Shown here: positions 53,352 through 62,783 of the stretch, piece by piece
Numbering within the stretch: position 1 is the stretch's first letter
How the letters are laid out: the number at the start of each line of letters is the position of its first letter
NCBI GenBank assembly: GCA_016293915.1
Contig: JAEDCY010000014.1
Coordinates: 1-63,602 of the forward strand
Direction: 5' to 3'
Length of the DNA stretch: 63,602 bases
From: Treponema sp.
Lineage (GTDB): Bacteria; Spirochaetota; Spirochaetia; Treponematales; Treponemataceae
Translations under genes and position numbers: made by a program
Notes under the pieces: generated by a model
Databases searched by the model: none
The model's input: only the letters and a program-made list of their open reading frames with translations
What the model was told of the DNA's origin: nothing

Positions 53352-54059
53352 ATGACAGACACAGAAAGACAAGACTTATACACAGAAGTAAACGAACTTC
53401 TCGACATTTACAACGAATTTTCACCATGCCAGCCGGATGGTAAAAGCAATATCGAAGCAGTTAAGCCCTGCATCACAGAAATGATAGATTATATCATGAA
53501 AGACTCGACAGAAGCTGCCAGCATGAAAGACTGGCTGGACCACACAGACTTCTGGACAGCACCTGCTTCAACCCGCTTCCACGGAAACTTCAAGGGCGGA
53601 CTTTCGCTTCACACACTCATGGTAATCAAACAGAGCCTTGAGTTTGCTCATTCAGTTCTTGAAAACTTTTATACGTCTCCGGCGGCTCCAAATTATACCG
53701 TGCGAGCCTACGACATTTTTGTTGCCGCTCTCTGTCACGATTTTTGCAAAACAGGTTTTTACGGAGTAGAGTACCGCAACACAAAAGACATCACTGGCAA
53801 CTGGATAAAACAGCCATTCTATAAGACACTTAACGATAACAGAAACCTTGGCCACGGAAATGAATCTGTTCTTATGATGATTGAAATTCTTCCATCTATC
53901 ATAAACAACCGCATGGTGATTGAAGCAGTAAGCCGTCACATGGGCTTTTCAGATTTGTCAGACAGCGAGACCTTTAATTACTCAAACTTCCTTCAGAACC
54001 CACTGGTTATCCTGCTTCAGCTGGCAGACCAGACAGCGGCACAGTGGTTTGGAATGTAG
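53352..54059 (+). CDS. HD-superfamily phosphohydrolase-like protein
   Basis: 235 aa. Metal-ligand pattern: HGNFKGGLSLHTLMV, then the doublet in AALCHDFCKTGFY, and a later Asp in LLQLADQTAA. This is the arrangement of HD hydrolases. The substrate is unknown. AAGAGGA lies before the ATG. There is no partner domain and no adjacent nucleotide-signalling gene. Confidence 0.75.
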   Translation: MTDTERQDLYTEVNELLDIYNEFSPCQPDGKSNIEAVKPCITEMIDYIMKDSTEAASMKDWLDHTDFWTAPASTRFHGNFKGGLSLHTLMVIKQSLEFAHSVLENFYTSPAAPNYTVRAYDIFVAALCHDFCKTGFYGVEYRNTKDITGNWIKQPFYKTLNDNRNLGHGNESVLMMIEILPSIINNRMVIEAVSRHMGFSDLSDSETFNYSNFLQNPLVILLQLADQTAAQWFGM

Positions 54060-54069
54060 CCACTATTTG

Positions 54070-54153
54070 GTCATCCCGAACTAGTTTCGGGATCTAATGT
54101 AAATAGATGCTGAAACGTCATCCTGAACATGTTTCAGGATTAACATGACATAG
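54070..54153. repeat. REP pair
   Basis: ATCCCGAACTAGTTTCGGGAT and GTCATCCTGAACATGTTTCAGG in tandem between the HD gene and the next gene. Confidence 0.8.
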
Positions 54154-54162
54154 GATTTCTCA

Positions 54163-55065
54163 ATGATTAAAGTACACTATCACCTTCCCGGACTTTTTGA
54201 GTTCTATGAATTCTATAAAGTTTTTCTACCGCTTTACCGTGAACATCGAGACTGGTTTTATGAATGGTGTGATATTGCATCAATTTATGGCGCACCCGAA
54301 GGCTCGCTTTGGGGCGGTGGAAGAACAAGTTTTGGGAAGGCAGATGCTCGCGATGTTCTTGCCTTGATGGATGAGTTTGCAATCTCCGCCAGTCTAACCT
54401 TCAGTAATTCCTTATTGAAAGAAGAACACCTTGCAGACAAAAAATGCAACGAGCTGTGCAGGCTTTTTGAAAGCGCAAAAATACCTGCCGGCATAATCGT
54501 CCATTCAGACTTATTACTTGATTATCTGAAAGAAAAATATCCAGACCTATATCTGATTTCATCAACCACAAAAGTCCTTACAGATTTTGAAGACCTACGT
54601 TCAGAACTTGACCGCGCCGATTTCAAATACGTAGTCCCAGACTTCCGCTTGAATAAAGCTTTCGACAAACTTGCAACACTTACCCAGGAAGAAAAAGACA
54701 AAGTCGAATTCCTCTGTAACGAATACTGTGACATAAATTGCAGCTCCCGCAAAGCCTGCTATGAAAACGTAAGCCGCAAAAACCTGGCCACCTCAGGTGA
54801 AGAAATCCCCGACCATAAATGCACATCTCCTGAAGGCAAAGGTGGCTACAAGTTTTCCAAAGCCATGAAAAATCCCGCATTCATCAGCATTCTGGATATT
54901 CAGAACACCTATCTTCCCATGGGCTTTTCAAATTTTAAGATTGAAGGGCGGGGACTTGGTTCTGCTCTTCTTTTGGAGTTTATTCTTTACTACATGACCA
55001 AGCCAGAATATCATCTGCAAGTGCGGGAAGAAATCTATCTGGATTCTATGCTTGATTTGTTTTAG
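54163..55065 (+). CDS. Unrecognised protein, possibly peptidase-U32-like TIM barrel with cysteine motif
   Basis: 300 aa. The middle resembles U32-type barrels: LISSTTKVLTDFEDLRSEL, YVVPDFRLNKAFDKLATL, and VEFLCNEYCDINCSSRKACY with a later HKCTSPEGKGG giving five cysteines. The latter could hold a metal or Fe-S cluster. It lacks the classic U32 signature. The N-terminal LPGLFEFYEFYKVFLPLYRE is not in U32 enzymes. The assignment is weak. Confidence 0.4.
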   Translation: MIKVHYHLPGLFEFYEFYKVFLPLYREHRDWFYEWCDIASIYGAPEGSLWGGGRTSFGKADARDVLALMDEFAISASLTFSNSLLKEEHLADKKCNELCRLFESAKIPAGIIVHSDLLLDYLKEKYPDLYLISSTTKVLTDFEDLRSELDRADFKYVVPDFRLNKAFDKLATLTQEEKDKVEFLCNEYCDINCSSRKACYENVSRKNLATSGEEIPDHKCTSPEGKGGYKFSKAMKNPAFISILDIQNTYLPMGFSNFKIEGRGLGSALLLEFILYYMTKPEYHLQVREEIYLDSMLDLF

Positions 55066-55218
55066 AAAACCCGCCATAAATTACAAAATAATTACTCTAA
55101 AAAAATCTGCCTGTAAAATCTGCCTGTAAATATTCATCATAATAAGATAACTCAATTATCAATTTACTATAAAAAAATCTTATTCCATGCTATAATTACT
55201 TATTCCAGGATTATAAAA
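55066..55218. promoter_or_regulatory. AT-rich region before the hsd locus
   Basis: Contains a short direct repeat AAAATCTGCCTGTAAA / AAAATCTGCCTGTAAA at about 55109-55135 and a TATAAT at 55190-55195, likely the -10 of hsdR. No gene is seen. Confidence 0.45.
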
Positions 55219-57717
55219 ATGAGTGATATTTTTGACATAAAAGACATGACAGAAGAAGATATCAAGCTTCAATTTATCACACCGGCATTGACGGCAAAGT
55301 GGGATGTCAAAAAAATCACTATGGAAACTTCTCCTGCCAATAAGTTTACAGACGGTAAAGTTCATATCAAAGGTAATATTCCAAGCCGCGATAAAGGTAA
55401 ACGTTGCGATTATGTTCTCTGGTATAACAAGGGAACACCTTTAGCAATTGTAGAAGCAAAAGACAATAATCATTCATCTTCATTTGGAATGCAGCAGGCA
55501 ATTACTTATGGAATTATGATGAATGTTCCTTTTGTTTATACTTCCAATGGTGATAGTTTTTTTGAACATGATTTTACTACCGGTCTTGAAAAAGAATTTC
55601 CCTTATCTGAATTCCCAACAGCAGATGAACTTATGGCACGCTGGCGTGGAGTAAATGCAGAAAAGATAGCAGAAGTTGAAAACCGCATGGAATATGCGAT
55701 TGACGGTAATACTAAGTTTTATGATGTTCCACTTTGCTATGAAGAGAATCTCATGAATACTCCTTTCTATTCTGGAGCAGACTGTTATCCGCCACGTTAT
55801 TATCAACGTAATGCAGTAAACAGAACTCTTGAAGCTATTGCAAAACAACAGACCCGCATTCTTATTGCAATGGCAACAGGAACTGGAAAAACTTATACAG
55901 CATTCCAGATTGTATGGCGCCTTCTTGAATCTGGAACTAAGAAAAAAGTTCTTTATCTTGCAGACAGAAATAATCTTGTGGATCAGTCTATTCAGCAGGA
56001 CTTTAAGCCGCTTGATAAAGTAATTCACAAAATCAATTTTCAGAAAGAAGACAAATCTAAAATCTCAGCATATCAGGTTTACTTTGCTTTGTACCAGCAG
56101 CTAGATTCTACAAAACATCATAATGATGAAGAGGAAGAAACAGAAGAAGAGATTGAAAACGAACTTTCAAAGTATAAAGAATTCTTTACTCCTGATTTCT
56201 TTGATTTGATTATTGTTGATGAGTGTCACCGCGGTTCCGCAAAGGCTGACTCACGCTGGCGTAAAATCCTTGACTACTTTAACGGCGCTACCCAAATCGG
56301 CATGACCGCCACTCCAAAAGAAACAAAATATGTTTCTAACATCGATTATTTTGGAGAGCCTGTTTATTCATACAGTCTAAAACAGGGAATTGAAGATGGA
56401 TTTCTTGCTCCGTTTAAAGTAATTAATGTTCACACAAATATTGATGACGGCTGGAGACCAAGAAAAGGCCAAAAAGATATTCACGGAAATGAAATTGAAG
56501 ACCGTGAATATAATCTTTCTGACTATGATTACAACATTATTATTCAAGACCGTATTGATGAAGTTGCGGCTGAAATTACAAAGTACCTGAAAGAAACAGA
56601 CCGTATGTCTAAGACGATTGTATTCTGTCCTACCGAAGATGCAGCAGACAGAATGCGCGTTGCGTTAAACAATTTGAATACTGACATGGTTCTGAAAGAT
56701 AATCAGGGAAATGTAAAGGAACAGTATGTTGTCCGCATTACCGGAAGTGACAAATATGGAAAAGATAAACTTGATTATTTTATTTCTGTTTCTCAGCCTT
56801 ATCCTGTAATTGCAACAACTTCAAAACTGCTTTCTACCGGTAGTGACTGTAAAATGGTAAAGCTTATTGTTATTGATGAACTCATAAATTCAATGACTGA
56901 GTTTAAGCAGATTATCGGCCGTGGTACTAGACTTCGCTATGATGATGGAAAAACTCATTTTACAATTATGGACTTTCGCAGAGTGAGCCGTTTGTTTGCT
57001 GACCCTGATTGGGATGGAGAAATTGAACAGGATGAGGATTATGATCCAAATCCAGAATCTAAAACACAACCAGAACCAAAAGACTCAGTTGATGATTCAG
57101 ACGACGGTGGAGATGGACCTGATAATGTAGATCATCCTACACCCAATCGAAAACCAATTATTGGAAAAGGTCAAATAAAAGTAGATGTTCTTCAGCGTTT
57201 AGTTTCCATTTATGACACAGACGGAAAACTCTTAAAACAGGAATCTATTGAAGATTACACAAAAGAAAGTATTCTTGGAACTTACCAGACGTTGGAAAAC
57301 TTTATTCAGACCTGGAATGGTGAACAAAAAAAAGAAATCATTCGTAATATGCTAAAAGAAAAAGGCATTGACCTTGAGCTGATTAAGAAAGACCAGAACA
57401 TGACTGATGTAGATGACTTTGATTTTATCTGCCATATAGCATTCAATCAAAAGCCACTGACAAGACGAGAGCGTGCTGAGAATGTAAAGAAGCGTGACAT
57501 CTTTGGGAAATATGGTGAAGCTGCTCGAGAAGTAATCAATGCACTTTTGGATAAATATGCTGAACTAGGTATTTATGATATTGAATCAACAGAAATATTA
57601 AAGCAGAATCCATTTACTAAATATGGAAAACCAGCACGAATTGCAGCTTTGTTTGGTGGTAGTGATAAATACCGTCAGGCAATACGAGAACTGGAAATAG
57701 AACTTTACGCAGCTTAG
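55219..57717 (+). CDS. hsdR: Type I restriction enzyme R subunit (HsdR)
   Basis: 832 aa motor/endonuclease subunit. N-terminal PD-(D/E)XK nuclease with Asp64 and Glu79-Ala-Lys81 (LAIVEAK). SF2 helicase: Walker A ATGTGKT at 219-225, DECH at 334-337, GMTATPKE, and motif VI IGRGTRLR. A C-terminal HsdM-contacting region follows an acidic linker (about 610-640). Cleaves unmodified DNA after translocation, together with HsdM2S. Confidence 0.95.
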   Translation: MSDIFDIKDMTEEDIKLQFITPALTAKWDVKKITMETSPANKFTDGKVHIKGNIPSRDKGKRCDYVLWYNKGTPLAIVEAKDNNHSSSFGMQQAITYGIMMNVPFVYTSNGDSFFEHDFTTGLEKEFPLSEFPTADELMARWRGVNAEKIAEVENRMEYAIDGNTKFYDVPLCYEENLMNTPFYSGADCYPPRYYQRNAVNRTLEAIAKQQTRILIAMATGTGKTYTAFQIVWRLLESGTKKKVLYLADRNNLVDQSIQQDFKPLDKVIHKINFQKEDKSKISAYQVYFALYQQLDSTKHHNDEEEETEEEIENELSKYKEFFTPDFFDLIIVDECHRGSAKADSRWRKILDYFNGATQIGMTATPKETKYVSNIDYFGEPVYSYSLKQGIEDGFLAPFKVINVHTNIDDGWRPRKGQKDIHGNEIEDREYNLSDYDYNIIIQDRIDEVAAEITKYLKETDRMSKTIVFCPTEDAADRMRVALNNLNTDMVLKDNQGNVKEQYVVRITGSDKYGKDKLDYFISVSQPYPVIATTSKLLSTGSDCKMVKLIVIDELINSMTEFKQIIGRGTRLRYDDGKTHFTIMDFRRVSRLFADPDWDGEIEQDEDYDPNPESKTQPEPKDSVDDSDDGGDGPDNVDHPTPNRKPIIGKGQIKVDVLQRLVSIYDTDGKLLKQESIEDYTKESILGTYQTLENFIQTWNGEQKKEIIRNMLKEKGIDLELIKKDQNMTDVDDFDFICHIAFNQKPLTRRERAENVKKRDIFGKYGEAAREVINALLDKYAELGIYDIESTEILKQNPFTKYGKPARIAALFGGSDKYRQAIRELEIELYAA

Positions 57718-57729
57718 GTAATATTTAAT

Positions 57730-58452
57730 ATGAATTATAAAAGTAGTTTTATAAATACAAAACAAGATTTAATTAACTCATATGAAGATAAAGAATTTGA
57801 TTCCCCTTTTCGTTCTACAATTCCATTATTAGAACTTTTTTTTGAAAACAAAGAAATACTAAAAAAAATCATAAACTATGATGAATCTTTTAATGCTATA
57901 TTTGAAGACGAAACAAAACCTTATGAAGAATCTAAACATCCATCATGTACTGATTTAAGATTATATAATAATAAATATAATTATTGTATTGAAGCGAAAC
58001 AAACCGAGAATGAATATGATTCTTTAGAAAAAGCTCTTTCAGAAAGACCTGGAAGGAAAAATTCAGTAGAAGGTTTTCTTCAAATTATTAATGAACGTTG
58101 TAATACAAATCTTACTATAGATGACGTTTCAAATATAACTTATCAAATGATTCACAGGTTTGCATCTGCATGTAAAGTTTCAGGTAAAACTGAAATGTTA
58201 TATTTTTGTTTTAATATAACATCTGAAAAAGAGCAATATTATAAAAGTGAACTCGAGAAAATATATAAATTAACGAATGGAACAATACCAATTAAAATTG
58301 TATTAATGGATACTGAACCTACGAGTGAATTTAAGGTAATACAAGATAAATGGATAATAAAAAAAGAAAGAAAATTGTCTGAAGAAATAAAAAATGCAAT
58401 GATGAAAAAAGTTATGAATATAAAACTTAAACAAATTATAGAAGTAAACTAA
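57730..58452 (+). CDS. Unrecognised PD-(D/E)XK-like protein inserted between hsdR and hsdM
   Basis: 240 aa, clearly more AT-rich than its neighbours, suggesting separate acquisition. A possible nuclease site is Asp75 in CTDLRLYN and Glu88-Ala-Lys90 in CIEAKQ, the D...ExK spacing of PD-(D/E)XK folds. The C-terminal part is Lys-rich. It starts 12 bp after hsdR and ends 9 bp before hsdM, so it is co-transcribed. It may be an accessory defence nuclease; that is inference. Confidence 0.5.
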   Translation: MNYKSSFINTKQDLINSYEDKEFDSPFRSTIPLLELFFENKEILKKIINYDESFNAIFEDETKPYEESKHPSCTDLRLYNNKYNYCIEAKQTENEYDSLEKALSERPGRKNSVEGFLQIINERCNTNLTIDDVSNITYQMIHRFASACKVSGKTEMLYFCFNITSEKEQYYKSELEKIYKLTNGTIPIKIVLMDTEPTSEFKVIQDKWIIKKERKLSEEIKNAMMKKVMNIKLKQIIEVN

Positions 58453-58461
58453 GGATATAAT

Positions 58462-59964
58462 ATGAGCAACTTAAGTAGTTTTGTAAAACGCATTCGTGAT
58501 GTAATGCGTAACGATGCCGGAATTAATGGTGATGCACAGAGAATTGAACAGATAGCCTGGATGCTTTTCTTAAAGGTCTATGACGCAAAGGAAGAGGACT
58601 GGGAATTTGAAGATGAAAAATATGAATCAATAATCCCGGAAGAACTTCGCTGGCGCAACTGGGCTCATACTGAAAATCAGGGCGATGGTCTAACCGGTGA
58701 CAAACTGCTTAATTTTGTAAACAATAAGCTTTTCCCAACTCTTAAAAATCTTGAAATAACACCTGATACACCAATCCGACAGAGCATTGTCCGCACAACT
58801 TTTGAAGATGCAAACAACTACATGAAAGACGGTGTACTTCTTCGTCAGATTGTAAATATTATCGATGAGCTGGATTTTGGAAGCTACGAAGAAACTCACG
58901 CCTTTGGAGAAATCTACGAAACAATTCTTAAAGAGCTCCAGAGCGCAGGTTCTGCCGGTGAGTTTTATACACCACGTGCTGTAACACAGTTTATGGCAAA
59001 AATGATTAAGCCTCAGATTGGCGAAACAATGGCTGACTTTGCCTGTGGTACTGGTGGATTCCTTTCCAGCTGGATAAAAGAACTTGAAGAAGTAAAAGAC
59101 GCAAAGGGCAGCATTTCAAACGAAGAATCAGAAAAAATCTACAACTCAATTTATGCTGTGGAAAAAAAGCAGTTCCCATATATGCTTTGTGTTACAAACA
59201 TGCTTTTGCACGGCCTGGACAGTCCGAAAGTTTATCACGGAAACTCACTTATTTATAAACTTTTGGACTACACCCAGAAAGATGCCTTTGACGTAATTCT
59301 TATGAATCCACCTTATGGCGGAAGCGAAAAAGAAGACATTAAACAAAACTTCCCTGCAGACTTGCGTTCAAGTGAAACAGCAGATTTGTTCATGGCAGTT
59401 ATCATGTACCGCCTTAAAAAAAATGGACGAGCAGCTGTAATTGTTCCAGACGGATTTTTGTTTGGAAACGACAATGCAAAAAATAATCTTAAGAAAAAAC
59501 TTCTTACAGATTTTAATCTTCACACAATCATCCGCTTGCCTGGTAGCGTATTCAGTCCGTACACAAGTATTACGACAAACATTCTTTTCTTTAATAATGA
59601 AGAGCCAACTGGAAAAACATGGTTCTATCGCGTAGATATTCCAGGCGACCGCAAACACTTTAGCAAAACAAAGCCGATGGAATTAAAACACTTTGATGAC
59701 TGTATCACCTGGTGGAATGACCGTAAGGAAATCACAGACTCAGAAGGAAATCCAAAAGCAAAATGCTACACAGCACAGGAACTCATTGATTCAAATTACA
59801 ATTTTGATGTCTGTGGATATCCTCACGAAGAAGAAGAAATCTTAAGCGTTGCAGAAACAATCCAGAACTACGAAGAAAAGCGTACAAAGCTTAATGCAGA
59901 TATAGACAATCTTCTTGCCCAGATTACAGAACTTCATCAGAAAGCGCAGAAAGGGGAGTTGTAA
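58462..59964 (+). CDS. hsdM: Type I restriction-modification methyltransferase subunit (HsdM)
   Basis: 500 aa N6-adenine methyltransferase. N-terminal helical domain (QIAWMLFLKVYDAKEEDW), SAM motif I ADFACGTGGFLSSW, catalytic NPPY at 282-285 (ILMNPPYGGSEKED). C-terminal helices (ETIQNYEEKRTKLNADIDNL) dock HsdS. It overlaps the KilA-N gene by one base (TAATG). Confidence 0.96.
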   Translation: MSNLSSFVKRIRDVMRNDAGINGDAQRIEQIAWMLFLKVYDAKEEDWEFEDEKYESIIPEELRWRNWAHTENQGDGLTGDKLLNFVNNKLFPTLKNLEITPDTPIRQSIVRTTFEDANNYMKDGVLLRQIVNIIDELDFGSYEETHAFGEIYETILKELQSAGSAGEFYTPRAVTQFMAKMIKPQIGETMADFACGTGGFLSSWIKELEEVKDAKGSISNEESEKIYNSIYAVEKKQFPYMLCVTNMLLHGLDSPKVYHGNSLIYKLLDYTQKDAFDVILMNPPYGGSEKEDIKQNFPADLRSSETADLFMAVIMYRLKKNGRAAVIVPDGFLFGNDNAKNNLKKKLLTDFNLHTIIRLPGSVFSPYTSITTNILFFNNEEPTGKTWFYRVDIPGDRKHFSKTKPMELKHFDDCITWWNDRKEITDSEGNPKAKCYTAQELIDSNYNFDVCGYPHEEEEILSVAETIQNYEEKRTKLNADIDNLLAQITELHQKAQKGEL

Positions 59965-60830
59965 TGACAAAAGTAATCAAAGACACAATTCACGCAAAAG
60001 GAATTGAAATCGGAATCTATACAAGCGATTTTGAAAATGAATTTATTTCACTTACAGATATAGCACGATATAGAAGCGCTGATCCCCGTATAACTATTCA
60101 CATATGGCTTCGAGGTCGGGATATAGTCGAATTTTTAGGTTTATGGGAAAGCCTTCACAATCCGGATTTTAAACGTAGCGAATTCGATACGTTTAAAAGT
60201 GAAGCTGGAACTAATGCATTTACATTTTCTATAAAAGAATGGAATGATACATTACAGGGAAAAGGAATCATTACAAAATCTGGCAGATATGGCGGCGGAA
60301 TATTTGCACATTCAGACATAGCCCTTGAGTTTGCATCCTGGCTTTCTCCTGAATTCAAGTTATATATCATCAAAGATTATAAACGCCTTAAATCCGATGA
60401 AAATTCTCGTCTTTCACTAAACTGGAATCTTAACCGGGAACTTTCTAAACTCAATTACAAAATCCATACCGATGCAATTAAAGAAAATCTCATAATCCCG
60501 GAACTTACACCTGCACAAAAATCTTTTGTGTATGCCGACGAAGCTGATTTGCTGAACGTGGCGTTATTTGGAATGACTGCAAAAGAATGGCGAAAGGACA
60601 ATCCCGGCAAAAAAGGAAATATCCGTGATTATACAGACTTACATCATCTTCTAGTCCTTGCCAATCTTGAAAGTTATAACGCTATTCTCATAGAACAAAA
60701 TATCGGGCAGCCTCAACGTTTGGAAATGTTACGGGAAACGGCTCTTAAACAGCTTAAAACAATTCAATCCCTTGATTTTTCATCCTCAAAAATTCTGACT
60801 ATTTCCGATAAAGCAGAGGAATCAAAATGA
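59964..60830 (+). CDS. KilA-N domain protein
   Basis: 288 aa. The N-terminal ~100 residues (FISLTDIARYRSADPRITIH, IWLRGRDIVEFLGLWE, TKSGRYGGGIFAHSDIALEF) are a KilA-N/ORF6N-like DNA-binding domain of phage and mobile elements. The C-terminal part (LTPAQKSFVYADEADLLNVA) is found with it in hsd loci. It starts with the hsdM stop and overlaps the Fic start (ATGA), so all are translated together. Its role in type I systems is not known. Confidence 0.8.
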   Translation: MTKVIKDTIHAKGIEIGIYTSDFENEFISLTDIARYRSADPRITIHIWLRGRDIVEFLGLWESLHNPDFKRSEFDTFKSEAGTNAFTFSIKEWNDTLQGKGIITKSGRYGGGIFAHSDIALEFASWLSPEFKLYIIKDYKRLKSDENSRLSLNWNLNRELSKLNYKIHTDAIKENLIIPELTPAQKSFVYADEADLLNVALFGMTAKEWRKDNPGKKGNIRDYTDLHHLLVLANLESYNAILIEQNIGQPQRLEMLRETALKQLKTIQSLDFSSSKILTISDKAEESK

Positions 60831-61897
60831 CCGCAAAAGATTTGAAAAACAGTCTTAAAGAAGTAATAGACAAATATAATTCTCTCGGAATAAATCAGCA
60901 GCTTGATTACGACAAATTCTATTTATATTCCATTATTACTCACTCAACGGCAATAGAAGGTTCAACCGTTACGGAAGTTGAAAACCAGCTTTTGTTTGAT
61001 GAAGGAATCACTTCCAGTAAGCGGACAATTACAGAACAGATGATGAATCTGGATTTGAAGAATGCTTACGAATACGGAATAAAATGGATTATGCAGCATC
61101 CAGAAATCACAGTGAATTCGCTTATAAGCCTTTCAGCAAAAGTAATGGCACGGACTGGAAGCGAGTATCACACAATTACAGGTGATTTTTCTGCAGCAAA
61201 AGGAGAACTCAGAAAAGTAAATGTAACGGCAGGAATTGGCGGAACCTCTTATATGGCGTATCAGAAAGTTCCTGCAAAGCTTGAATCATTTTGCCAGAAG
61301 TTGAATGAACTCCGCAAAAATATAAATCCAAAAGACATTTCTTCTGTTTACAAGCTGAGCTTCTGGGCGCATTATGAGCTGGTAACGATTCATCCGTGGG
61401 TAGACGGAAACGGCCGGATGAGCCGCCTTTTGATGAATCTTTTGCAGTGGGAATACGGACTCATTCCTTCAAAAGTTCTAAAAGCAGACAAGGCGGAATA
61501 TATTCAGGCTCTCATAGACTCACGGGAAAAAGATGATGATAGTATTTTTATTGACTTTATGTTGAACCTTCATGCAAAACATCTGCAAAGAGAAATTGAA
61601 CAGTTTAAGGCTTCCATGAGCGAAAATAATGAGAAAATGGTCGATAAATTGCTTTTGAAGCTGGAAATGGTCGATAAGTGCTCTGTAAAGCCAACTTTAG
61701 CCGAGAAACTGATCGATATTTTACATTTTATGAGCGATAAATCCCAAATCACCACAGAGGAACTTGTGCGGCATTTTGATTTTGCGCCTACAACAGCCAA
61801 GCGTTACCTGCGACAGCTGACCGAATTCGGCTACCTTGAAGCACTGGGCGGAAATAAAAACAGAAGATATAAATTAAAAAAAAGGGAACTGTACTAG
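60827..61897 (+). CDS. Fic family protein with N-terminal inhibitory motif and C-terminal winged helix
   Basis: 356 aa. The Fic active loop is HPWVDGNGRMSR (His189 onward). An inhibitory-helix motif STAIEG at residues 40-45 suggests a self-inhibited class II Fic enzyme that transfers AMP or another nucleotide monophosphate to a target. The C-terminal ~75 residues form a winged helix (TTEELVRHFDFAPTTAKRYL). The first eight residues, MTAKDLKN, are identical to the start of hsdS at 62780, at DNA level too. Confidence 0.88.
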   Translation: MTAKDLKNSLKEVIDKYNSLGINQQLDYDKFYLYSIITHSTAIEGSTVTEVENQLLFDEGITSSKRTITEQMMNLDLKNAYEYGIKWIMQHPEITVNSLISLSAKVMARTGSEYHTITGDFSAAKGELRKVNVTAGIGGTSYMAYQKVPAKLESFCQKLNELRKNINPKDISSVYKLSFWAHYELVTIHPWVDGNGRMSRLLMNLLQWEYGLIPSKVLKADKAEYIQALIDSREKDDDSIFIDFMLNLHAKHLQREIEQFKASMSENNEKMVDKLLLKLEMVDKCSVKPTLAEKLIDILHFMSDKSQITTEELVRHFDFAPTTAKRYLRQLTEFGYLEALGGNKNRRYKLKKRELY

Positions 61898-62050
61898 ATG
61901 TATTTAAAAAAACAGTCCGCGGTCCCTGCGTCATCATACGATGAACCACCTGCTCAAGGCAGGGAGAAGGAATCCCGCAGCATACAAAACTAATATACTG
62001 TATTTTTATCAAGAAATCAAATACAATAGAAACATGGAGGAGAATTTGTT
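61898..62050. promoter_or_regulatory. Intergenic region ahead of the toxin-antitoxin-like pair
   Basis: Holds a CCCTGC...GCAGGG stem (about 61923-61965) and TACAAT at 62022-62027 as a possible -10, with GGAGGAGA before the next ATG. No other gene is seen. Confidence 0.35.
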
Positions 62051-62245
62051 ATGGAGCTAAATGAATTGGATTCAACTTGTGGCGTTTCAGACGATGAACT
62101 CACAAAACGCTTTATTGAAGCCGTAAGAATAGAAAATGAAATAAAAAAAGCAAAGGGAACTCCTATTTCCTGCTACGACTCAGCAACAAACTCCGCTTAT
62201 TTGCTTTATTCTGATGGAACGAGAAAATATGTCCGAGCAAATTAA
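62051..62245 (+). CDS. Small antitoxin-like protein
   Basis: 64 aa, acidic N-terminal half, ending ISCYDSATNSAYLLYSDGTR. That ending, with a preceding helix rich in E/K/R, recurs in short proteins encoded before toxin genes. No DNA-binding motif is obvious. A good GGAGGAG lies upstream. It overlaps the next gene by 17 nt in another frame, typical of coupled pairs. No firm family is assigned. Confidence 0.55.
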   Translation: MELNELDSTCGVSDDELTKRFIEAVRIENEIKKAKGTPISCYDSATNSAYLLYSDGTRKYVRAN

Positions 62246-62783
62246 AAAGCAAGGCTACGCCAGTTATAAACGTTCTGAACTTCTCACAATTCTAAAACCA
62301 TTTTTAGGTAAGATTGTAAATATTCAAACCGGAATTGAGGCTAATCTTTCCAAGCACTCAATCGACAAAATGACGAGTGCAAAAGCTCTGGAAAAATCAA
62401 AAGCAAATGGTTTTACTCTTGCAGAACATTTTGAATTGGCTGCTAAAATCAAACCTCTTTATGAAAGCGCAATACTCGTAGCCTCACATGGAAATCTTAA
62501 AAATCCTGATGACCCGAATGTTGTTTCAATAAAAAGATTTGTTTCTGCCGCAATTTTACAAAGTGGTAGAAAAGCAGATGTATTGATTACTGTAAAAGAA
62601 AGTATTGCAAACGGACACAGAATATATTCAATAGAACTAGATGAAATAAATAAAGCCTCCGAAAGATTCGAAGGCTTGAGTGACGCGGCTGAAAAATCAG
62701 CGGACAGGGCAACTAAGACACCTCACGTCGATGATTCAAGTATAACAGATGAAGCCAAAAAGTCAAGCGAGGAACATAAATGA
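62229..62783 (+). CDS. Possible BECR-fold/LPD3-like toxin
   Basis: 184 aa from the ATG at 62229 (a second in-frame ATG at 62214 lacks a ribosome binding site). The central region (HSIDKMTSAKALEKSKANG, KIKPLYESAILVASHGN, ILQSGRKADVLITVKES, GHRIYSIELDEI) resembles the barnase/EndoU/colicin/RelE-like LPD3-type nuclease domains of mobile elements. His residues in the first two stretches would be the catalytic candidates. The C-terminal ~40 residues are charged and disordered. The stop overlaps hsdS (ATGA). Toxin activity is inferred. Confidence 0.5.
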   Translation: MSEQIKKQGYASYKRSELLTILKPFLGKIVNIQTGIEANLSKHSIDKMTSAKALEKSKANGFTLAEHFELAAKIKPLYESAILVASHGNLKNPDDPNVVSIKRFVSAAILQSGRKADVLITVKESIANGHRIYSIELDEINKASERFEGLSDAAEKSADRATKTPHVDDSSITDEAKKSSEEHK

